A stretch of 6,258 bases of DNA from Clostridia bacterium (GTDB lineage: Bacteria; Bacillota; Clostridia; Christensenellales; Borkfalkiaceae), in contig JAGBYC010000215.1 in NCBI GenBank assembly GCA_017628935.1, positions 1 through 6,258 on the forward strand, in the 5' to 3' direction. Each line of letters begins with the position of its first letter. The stretch's first letter is position 1. Position numbers and translations under genes: made by a program. Below are positions 1 to 4,981 of the stretch, piece by piece. The notes beneath the pieces were generated by a model, which did not search any database, was not told the origin of the DNA, and saw only the letters and a list, made by a program, of their open reading frames with translations.

Positions 1-109
1 AAATATAAACTTTACAAACTTTTTTGGTGCAATTCGCTTTCTTTTAGAAAGTTTTTAAATTATTTTAGAACGGCTTTTAAAAAAGTTTTTAAACACAAAT
101 GAGGTTAAA

Positions 110-730
110 ATGAAAAAGTTATTAAAATGTTTAGTTGTGGCTATAATAAGCATTTTTATATCGCTTACGGCAGGTTGTTCGGTAGTTTATAGTGGCGCAG
201 CGTGTGTAGATAAAGCAGGCAGAGAAACTTTGGCGTGTGCGTTTGAAGGGTTTGCTTGCGCTGGTGACTGTTTCAACTGTTTTTCTTGTAGTGAGTTTAA
301 AGATTGCAATCATGAAATATACGTTGCTTGTCCACTTGGTTGTGCCGACTGCGTTCGAAATAATTACGACGACGATGCAACTATGGGCTGTATGGCATGC
401 GCTGAAGGGGGCTTTGAAACTATTATAAACCAATATCATTACGAATATGATTTTGATATTGAATATAAAACTACGGGCTTGCCAAGTGGTTATTATAGGG
501 CGATAGTTACTATTAAAGTTACTCCATCAGTTAATTTAGAAAATATTATTTGTGATTTTACTTTAACAAACGGCGATGCAAGCGTAGGCGCTACCAAAGT
601 TTATTTTGGTACTATGATTAAAAACGTTGAATATAAAAAATCAGCAACCTTTACTTTTAAAGGTTACGGTGGTTTAAATAATCCTAAACTTAAAACGGTT
701 ATTTTATCAGGCTCTTATGCAAATTATTAA
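110..730 (+). CDS. Cysteine-rich exported lipoprotein, function unknown
   Basis: I do not recognise the family. The 206-residue product begins with a lipoprotein signal peptide: lysines at 2, 3 and 6, a hydrophobic stretch 8-19, and lipobox TAGC with the acylated cysteine at 23. It is therefore expected on the outer face of the membrane. Residues 32-97 hold twelve cysteines (32, 43, 50, 54, 57, 60, 66, 74, 78, 81, 94, 97), including CxxxCxxCxxC (50-60), CxxxCxxC (74-81) and CxxC (94-97). These could form disulfides or bind metal. Residues about 107-206 look like an all-beta, immunoglobulin-like domain with alternating hydrophobic strands and one cysteine (148); this is inferred from the pattern only. 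The ATG is preceded by GAGG (101-104) at 5-nt spacing. No clear promoter is visible in the 109 bases upstream. The gene converges on the 857-residue surface protein and ends just before a shared terminator. Confidence 0.85.
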   Translation: MKKLLKCLVVAIISIFISLTAGCSVVYSGAACVDKAGRETLACAFEGFACAGDCFNCFSCSEFKDCNHEIYVACPLGCADCVRNNYDDDATMGCMACAEGGFETIINQYHYEYDFDIEYKTTGLPSGYYRAIVTIKVTPSVNLENIICDFTLTNGDASVGATKVYFGTMIKNVEYKKSATFTFKGYGGLNNPKLKTVILSGSYANY

Positions 731-740
731 TAAAATTAAA

Positions 741-771
741 AACGCTAACCTAAGTGGTTAGCGTTTTTTTT
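741..771. terminator. Bidirectional intrinsic terminator
   Basis: A perfect 10-bp stem (AACGCTAACC at 741-750, GGTTAGCGTT at 756-765) closes a 5-nt loop. It is followed on the + strand by eight T (764-771). On the - strand the run of A at 738-742 gives a T tract. It lies between the stop codons of two convergent genes. The stop codon of the leftward gene (770-772) lies in the T tract, so that gene's stop sits directly against the terminator stem. Confidence 0.9.
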
Positions 772-3343
772 ATTCAGGTTTTTTAAACAGTAATTTGTGT
801 TCAAGTATAAGCGCTAAAGCAGTAAGAGTAAATGCAATAATCATAACCATTAATACGTTTTTAGTGCGCTTTTCACCGTTGCCGTAAACCGTATCGTTAT
901 TTTTAACTTCAGTTTCCACTTTAGTAGGGTACGACTTAACTAAATATCCTTCGGGAACGTAGCCTAAATATTCGCCGTTAGCGTTAGAAATTAGTATAAA
1001 CGTTTTGCCGTTAAAGGCTACTTTTTTACTTGCTAATACGCTGTTATTTTCTTGCACGCTACCTATAATATAGTTATCGTCGAAAATAGGGCGTGAGAAG
1101 TAATTTACGTTGTTAGTTATATAATAACTATCGTTTAATAAATCTTCAACCGTAATGCCTAATGCGCTGTAATTTTCAGGTGGTACAATTGACGTAGAAG
1201 AGTTTATTTGAACTGACGATTTTTTAACAAGAGCCGTAAATTTATTTGAATATGAAATTAAATAATAGTCGTCGTCAATATCGGCAATTATTAAGTAAAT
1301 TCTTTCAGTGTTAGGGTTAGAAATTGATTCTATCGTTTTGAAATATTTTTTGCCGTTTTCTTCAATATAATCGCCTATTGTTACTTTAAAAAGTTTAGCG
1401 TTTTTATCAACGGTAATAAAGGTTGGGTTAGTTTGTAATAATGTTGAATTTACGCTATCGGCCGAAACGCGTAATAAGTTTTGTATATTTAAGTTTTTAT
1501 CAGTTGTAGTTAAAATACAAGCGTTACTTAAAAAATATGCGTTTTCGCTACGGTAGTTAAGGGCGATATCTTTTAACGGATAATCGTTTACCGAATTAAT
1601 TGTAAAGTTTTCAATAGTAACTTCGGTTGAATAATTAAACTTTTTAACTAAGTTGTTTTCAGTTAACGTATAAACGTTACCAGCAAAGTCAGTTTCAATA
1701 CCTAACGGTTTAAAAGTAAATTCGTTAGACGCTACAACAGAGTTGCCGTAACATCTATATAATTTATATTTAGTAGTAGGGGTGTCGTTGCCTTCTTCTA
1801 ATTCTTCGTAACTTACTGCAACGTAAACGTTACCAAAAATATCTACCGTTAAATCAAATGAACTACCGTAAATTGCTTTAGAGAAAGTTTCGCCGTCTAT
1901 ATTTGCAGATATGTTGCTTAAAACAGGTGATGCAAGTTCGTTATCGGTTGTAGGTAAGGTTACTTTATATAATTGAACGTACGACGCGTTTGCATTGTAA
2001 ACGTCGATATAATCACTTGTAAAGTAAAAATCGTTATCTAAATAATAAAGGGTGCGCGCAGAGTTGTTGTATTCAGCAATCTTGGTAAGAGTTATAGGTT
2101 TGCCTTCAACTTGCTTATATAACGCAACTTTATTGTTAATAGCAAGCATTACGTGAGTATCACTTGCAGCGTATTTAATCGACGTGATATTGCCGTATTC
2201 GTTATAAACTGACGTTAAATCAACCTTTTCGTACGATTTTTTAGTTGAATCAAGCGAAATTTTTACTAAACGCTTAATAGGTTCAGTTTCACCGTTGCTA
2301 ATTGTTGCGTTATCAATAGCGTAAATGTAATTATCTGAAACGGATAAACTTTCAGCGTTGTTTGTAAGACGATAATCGGCAGTAGATTCGGTTGTAATAG
2401 CAAATTCAGTAAACGCGTCGCTATTAGGGTCAATTTCTTGAATGCAGTTAAGGGTTGTGTCGGCTACTAAAAGTTTACCGTCTTTAACCGTAATGCCTGA
2501 AGGAGAACTAAGTGAGCCTAAGCCTCCGTCGTTAGAAACTGGTATAACTTTAATAAGTTCAGCGTTTTCTTTCTTTTCAACTTTGTATAAGCCACTTGGG
2601 GTAGTAAAGTAAATATAATTACCAAGTTCAGCCATATGTGACGGTGTAATATCTAATTCAGGAACTGATTTATAAATAATAGTTTCAGCCTTATATGTGT
2701 CACGCCTAATTAAGCCCGTGCCACTTACAAAGTAGTAAAAATCACCGTTATCGGTAAGTAAGCAAGAAAGAACGCCGGTTACGTAGTTATAGTCGAATTG
2801 AGTGAACTTAATGCCACCTTTTGCTTCATTATCTAAACTAACGTTGTATTTGTATATGCCCGACGAAGTGTTAGTTGCAACTACGTTTTTATTAACGCTA
2901 AACGATTTACCTACGCGAATAGAAGTGTCAATCGGGTCGGCAGTAACGTTATTTAAGTCTAAGGTAAATATTGCCGAATCAATTAATAAAAGCAAGTAAT
3001 TTTCATACTTAGCAACGCAAGTTACGTTCACTAACTTTTCAGATAGGTTAACTTCGTAGGTGTCGTTAGTTGGGTTGTAAACGATAAGTTTGTTGGTTTG
3101 AACGCCTAACTCGTTTTTATGATATTCTGAAATTACCATATATCCGTCGCTAAAACAAATTGCTTGAGGTGAGTTAAGGTCGTAAAATTCAAGGCGTGAT
3201 GCTGGCATAAACATTGTAGTGTTAGTTTTACCGCCAGTATTAGCAGATGATGAAATTTTATTTAACGCTAAAACGCTTACGGATAAAAATACCGTAAACG
3301 TTAACGAAAATATTAATAGTAATAACTTTTTAATCTTCTTCAT
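770..3343 (-). CDS. Exported beta-propeller (NHL-like) / SH3-like protein with C-terminal membrane anchor
   Basis: The predicted product has 857 residues. A signal peptide covers residues 1-27 (KKIKK, then hydrophobic 7-26). The body is rich in short beta strands. NHL/propeller-like repeats are clearest at 280-306 (SPSGITVKDGKLLVAD, then a hydrophobic strand), 498-510 (DIFGNVYVAV) and 546-570 (PLGIETDFAGNVYTL). Residues about 648-712 and 738-803 look like SH3-type segments; the second ends GEYLGYVPEGYLV. A polar linker (804-826), one membrane helix (828-847) and a short tail EHKLLFKKPE follow. The body is thus outside the cell and the C-terminus inside. Ligand-binding or envelope-associated scaffolding is plausible, but no catalytic motif is seen. 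The ATG at 3343 has AAAGG (3349-3353) at 5-nt spacing. The frame stays open upstream to a TTG at 3502, but that extension contains the promoter and would bury the signal peptide. No gene family is recognised beyond the folds. Confidence 0.85.
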   Translation of the reverse strand: MKKIKKLLLLIFSLTFTVFLSVSVLALNKISSSANTGGKTNTTMFMPASRLEFYDLNSPQAICFSDGYMVISEYHKNELGVQTNKLIVYNPTNDTYEVNLSEKLVNVTCVAKYENYLLLLIDSAIFTLDLNNVTADPIDTSIRVGKSFSVNKNVVATNTSSGIYKYNVSLDNEAKGGIKFTQFDYNYVTGVLSCLLTDNGDFYYFVSGTGLIRRDTYKAETIIYKSVPELDITPSHMAELGNYIYFTTPSGLYKVEKKENAELIKVIPVSNDGGLGSLSSPSGITVKDGKLLVADTTLNCIQEIDPNSDAFTEFAITTESTADYRLTNNAESLSVSDNYIYAIDNATISNGETEPIKRLVKISLDSTKKSYEKVDLTSVYNEYGNITSIKYAASDTHVMLAINNKVALYKQVEGKPITLTKIAEYNNSARTLYYLDNDFYFTSDYIDVYNANASYVQLYKVTLPTTDNELASPVLSNISANIDGETFSKAIYGSSFDLTVDIFGNVYVAVSYEELEEGNDTPTTKYKLYRCYGNSVVASNEFTFKPLGIETDFAGNVYTLTENNLVKKFNYSTEVTIENFTINSVNDYPLKDIALNYRSENAYFLSNACILTTTDKNLNIQNLLRVSADSVNSTLLQTNPTFITVDKNAKLFKVTIGDYIEENGKKYFKTIESISNPNTERIYLIIADIDDDYYLISYSNKFTALVKKSSVQINSSTSIVPPENYSALGITVEDLLNDSYYITNNVNYFSRPIFDDNYIIGSVQENNSVLASKKVAFNGKTFILISNANGEYLGYVPEGYLVKSYPTKVETEVKNNDTVYGNGEKRTKNVLMVMIIAFTLTALALILEHKLLFKKPE

Positions 3344-3371
3344 AAGCGCCTTTATACTGTTTAATACTATT

Positions 3372-3399
3372 AGTATATCATATTTTAGCAATTTTTCAA
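3372..3399 (-). promoter_or_regulatory. Extended -10 promoter of the 857-residue protein gene
   Basis: Reading leftward, the -35 hexamer is TTGAAA (3394-3399), the spacer is 16 nt, and the -10 is TATACT (3372-3377) preceded by TGA, an extended -10 element. Transcription would start near 3365, giving a leader of about 20 nt that contains the AAAGG site before the ATG at 3343. This supports the short start over the upstream TTG. Confidence 0.75.
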
Positions 3400-3430
3400 G
3401 TCGTTTTAATAATTTTTTATTAGATATAAT

Positions 3431-3469
3431 AAAAACTTTCAGTAAATTTTCGTTTTCTGAAAGTTTTTT
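3431..3469. terminator. Terminator-like hairpin inside the divergent control region
   Basis: A perfect 12-bp inverted repeat (AAAAACTTTCAG at 3431-3442, CTGAAAGTTTTT at 3457-3468) surrounds a 14-nt loop. There are T runs on both strands: six T at 3464-3469 on +, and five T on - arising from the A run at 3431-3435. The stem has only four G-C pairs, so it is moderate in strength. No gene ends here. On the - strand it sits between the SOS-type promoter and the main promoter of the surface-protein gene, so it could end a short SOS transcript or insulate the two promoters. Confidence 0.5.
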
Positions 3470-3489
3470 AATTTTTAAGTCATAAAACG

Positions 3490-3518
3490 TTGATTTGACC
3501 AAAATTGTCAGTTATAGT
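3490..3518 (+). promoter_or_regulatory. Possible rightward promoter upstream of the LexA box
   Basis: TTGATT (3490-3495), a 17-nt spacer and TATAGT (3513-3518) form an acceptable rightward promoter. Its predicted start (about 3525) lies just before the LexA box, which would then block early elongation. A better -10, TATAAT at 3522-3527, has no -35 at a suitable distance. The gene 3714-4172 also has a closer and better promoter, so this one is tentative. Confidence 0.35.
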
Positions 3519-3539
3519 ACGTATAATAAAAGCGAACAA
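3511..3539 (-). promoter_or_regulatory. Possible leftward SOS-controlled promoter
   Basis: Reading leftward, TTGTTC (3534-3539), a 17-nt spacer and TATAAC (3511-3516) form a good promoter. Its -35 hexamer lies inside the LexA operator (3533-3546), a classic arrangement for SOS repression. The start would be near 3504. The transcript would meet the hairpin at 3431-3469 and, if it read through, would enter the surface-protein gene. Confidence 0.5.
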
Positions 3540-3546
3540 ATGTTCG
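3533..3546. promoter_or_regulatory. LexA (DinR) SOS operator
   Basis: CGAACAAATGTTCG matches the Gram-positive LexA/DinR consensus (CGAAC-N4-GTTCG type) at every conserved position. The two CGAAC/GTTCG half-sites are perfectly inverted. It overlaps the -35 of a leftward promoter and lies downstream of a weaker rightward one. LexA binding would repress, and DNA damage would derepress, whichever of these promoters is active. Identification is by pattern; no lexA gene is in the window. Confidence 0.8.
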
Positions 3547-3570
3547 TAAAATCAAAACAAGCGCAAAAAA

Positions 3571-3580
3571 AGGTGCACCT
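3571..3580. repeat. Perfect 10-bp palindrome, possible operator
   Basis: AGGTGCACCT is a perfect inverted repeat in otherwise AT-rich sequence, 25 bp to the right of the LexA box and about 70 bp upstream of the -35 of the rightward promoter. It could be a binding site for a dimeric regulator. A single 10-bp palindrome may also be chance. Confidence 0.3.
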
Positions 3581-3649
3581 ATAAGTTTTAACTAAAGGTA
3601 ACAAAAATTAGGCAAAATTGTGCTTTTATTTAAAATTAGTCACAATTTC

Positions 3650-3679
3650 TTGTCTATATAAAATAGTGCTTTATATAAT
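3650..3679 (+). promoter_or_regulatory. Promoter of the 152-residue protein gene
   Basis: TTGTCT (3650-3655), an 18-nt spacer and a consensus -10 TATAAT (3674-3679). The predicted start near 3686 gives a leader of under 30 nt carrying the GGAGG ribosome binding site. No LexA box overlaps this promoter. Confidence 0.7.
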
Positions 3680-3703
3680 GCGATTGTTTTCACGATTACT
3701 TTT

Positions 3704-3708
3704 GGAGG
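3704..3708 (+). promoter_or_regulatory. Strong ribosome binding site that fixes the start at 3714
   Basis: GGAGG (followed by two more G) lies 5 nt before the ATG at 3714. It is the strongest Shine-Dalgarno sequence in the window. It decides against the upstream in-frame TTG at 3618, which lies upstream of the promoter. Confidence 0.85.
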
Positions 3709-3713
3709 GGTTT

Positions 3714-4172
3714 ATGAGTTATTATGAAAAAACTATAATTGCGTCGTATAACGCGTTAATGCCACTTTGTACGCAACTTGAAACTGTAATTAAACAAAAA
3801 GCAAAAAATTCTTATTACAACTATTCGCCGTGCTATAACCAAGCAAACGAAATTTTAAAACTTGTTGAAGTTAGGCTTGATTTGTTAGAGCTTAAAAGTT
3901 TAATTGACGAAGCCTTATCAAAACTTTCGTTTGAAGATAGTTTTTTAATAAAGTATAAGTATTTAGGCGTAAAACCTGATTTTGAGTTTGACCACACTTC
4001 ACGCAATTATTTTCGCAAGCAAGTAAAGGCTATTGAAAAGTTTAAAAAAGCGCTTGTGTCAATAGGTGTTACTGAAGAATGGTTTACAAAAAGGTATTTA
4101 GGTATTGCTTACTTTAAATGCTTAGATAAAAAAATTAAAAACGAAGAAGGTAAAAAGCACGTAATTTACTAA
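3714..4172 (+). CDS. Small helical protein, possible sigma-region-4/ArpU-like phage regulator
   Basis: The product has 152 residues, with no signal peptide or membrane helix, so it is cytoplasmic. It appears almost wholly alpha-helical: helices at about 3-30, 40-62, 60-84 and 97-117, and a basic C-terminal segment (126-148). Residues 67-84 (ALSKLSFEDSFLIKYKYLG) followed by TSRNYFRKQVKAIEKFKKAL (95-114) resemble the helix-turn-helix layout of sigma-70 region 4 and of ArpU-type late-gene regulators of Gram-positive phages. The second part would be the recognition helix. This is inferred from pattern only. It shares orientation with the terminase gene 800 bp downstream, although a reverse-strand gene lies between, so a small-terminase role is an alternative. 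It has its own promoter and a strong ribosome binding site. Its TAA touches the stop codon of the opposing gene. Confidence 0.8.
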   Translation: MSYYEKTIIASYNALMPLCTQLETVIKQKAKNSYYNYSPCYNQANEILKLVEVRLDLLELKSLIDEALSKLSFEDSFLIKYKYLGVKPDFEFDHTSRNYFRKQVKAIEKFKKALVSIGVTEEWFTKRYLGIAYFKCLDKKIKNEEGKKHVIY

Positions 4173-4907
4173 TTATTCTTCTTCAATAATAGCGTCGCTA
4201 TTTTGTTTAGACGGTTTAAATAAAAAGTAAACTACTGAAACGGATATAACTGATATACCAACAATTATTATAATTTGCAAGTTTTCGCCTACGTTTACCG
4301 TTTGATTATTACTTTCTGGCGTAACTTCGCTTTCGTTTTCATCAACTTCTGGGGTAGGAAGTATAATTTCGTCGGGGCTTTCGGGTACGGTGAAAGGGTT
4401 TAAACAGGCAGTATCAATGTATCCTAACTTATTATTGCAATAAACGTAACTTAACTTTTTATTGTCTACTGTAAAATCGCCGTAATAGTACATAAGCGTA
4501 TCTGCTGGTACGTTAAAATACGCTTTTTTTAAAGACGAATCGTTAAATAAAATGTCTGACGACGCCGTTGAAACTTTTATTACTGAAAAGGGTTTAGTTG
4601 GTGGAGTGGTAACGGTAGTTAAGTCGTCTAAATACATATAGCCCATAATAACTGGGTAGTCGCTATCGTCGTTGCCGTAGGTTACGCGCACGCTTTCGCT
4701 ACCAACGTTTTCAACCTTAACGTAATAACCGTAAGGAACACAAAAAATTTTATTAGTAAGTGCGCTTGTGTCGTATACGTACGCGCTACTATTAAGCACG
4801 CGTAAATAATCAACGGTGTTTGCTTTTACGGTTAAATTTATAAAGTTTGCGTTGAAAATTATTACGGCTAAAACAAAAGGCAAAACGCGTTTTAAAAATT
4901 TATACAT
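4173..4907 (-). CDS. Exported SH3-like repeat protein with C-terminal membrane anchor
   Basis: The 244-residue product has a signal peptide (basic KFLKR, hydrophobic 9-24, likely cleavage after VKA at 27-29). Two related SH3-like segments follow: residues about 33-97, ending MGYMYLDDL, and about 107-172, ending LGYIDTACL. Each has a 'VP' turn near its middle (57-58, 133-134) and a terminal G-Y strand. An acidic, proline-containing linker (173-207), a membrane helix (209-230) and a tail ending IIEEE complete it. The repeats face outward. Bacterial SH3 domains often bind cell-wall peptides; binding here is inferred. The overall plan matches the C-terminal part of the 857-residue protein. No clear Shine-Dalgarno precedes the ATG at 4907 and no convincing promoter was found in the 74-bp gap to the terminase gene. 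There is no terminator at its 3' end, where it abuts the opposing gene. Confidence 0.8.
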   Translation of the reverse strand: MYKFLKRVLPFVLAVIIFNANFINLTVKANTVDYLRVLNSSAYVYDTSALTNKIFCVPYGYYVKVENVGSESVRVTYGNDDSDYPVIMGYMYLDDLTTVTTPPTKPFSVIKVSTASSDILFNDSSLKKAYFNVPADTLMYYYGDFTVDNKKLSYVYCNNKLGYIDTACLNPFTVPESPDEIILPTPEVDENESEVTPESNNQTVNVGENLQIIIIVGISVISVSVVYFLFKPSKQNSDAIIEEE

Positions 4908-4966
4908 AGTAACAAAATTTTACATTATTTTAAATTGAAATAATTAGCAAAATTACGCATATAATC

Positions 4967-4971
4967 AAGGA
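4967..4971 (+). promoter_or_regulatory. Ribosome binding site of the terminase gene
   Basis: AAGGA lies 10 nt before the ATG at 4982 and supports that start. It sits in the 74-bp divergent gap (4908-4981). A TATAAT at 4960-4965 lies immediately upstream, but using it as a -10 would start transcription after this site. Confidence 0.6.
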
Positions 4972-4981
4972 ATTTGTCGAA

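Larger units (their letters stand above)
3344..3713. other. Divergent control region between two genes (370 bp)
   Basis: This non-coding region separates the leftward surface-protein gene from the rightward 152-residue gene. From left to right it contains the extended -10 promoter of the leftward gene, a terminator-like hairpin, overlapping promoter-like elements on both strands, a perfect LexA operator, a 10-bp palindrome and the promoter plus ribosome binding site of the rightward gene. I see no convincing small gene. Both neighbouring reading frames stay open into it, but their extensions lack ribosome binding sites and contain the promoters. Confidence 0.8.

Noticed and set aside
37..56. 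Hairpin CTTTC-TTTTA-GAAAG followed by five T, possible terminator of a gene to the left
   Set aside because: The stem is only 5 bp with two G-C pairs, and no gene end is visible to the left, so it is indistinguishable from chance in AT-rich DNA.
131..439. Open frames antisense to or overlapping the lipoprotein gene (131-439 on -, 237-428 on +)
   Set aside because: They lack ribosome binding sites and protein-like features, and they lie wholly within a gene with a clear signal peptide and start.
3344..3502. N-terminal extension of the 857-residue protein from a TTG at 3502
   Set aside because: There is no ribosome binding site at that TTG. The extension contains the extended -10 promoter and hairpin, and it would place the signal peptide internally.
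3618..3713. N-terminal extension of the 152-residue protein from a TTG at 3618
   Set aside because: The TTG lies upstream of the promoter at 3650-3679, and a very strong GGAGG site precedes the ATG at 3714.
4143..4184. GAAGAA / TTCTTCTTC inverted repeat around the convergent stop codons as a terminator
   Set aside because: It has a short six-bp AT-rich stem and a loop of nearly 30 nt, with no T run after it. It arises from Glu codons at the ends of the two genes.
4935..4965. TTGAAA (4935-4940) and TATAAT (4960-4965) as the terminase promoter
   Set aside because: The spacer is 19 nt, and the resulting start near 4972 would leave the AAGGA ribosome binding site outside the transcript.
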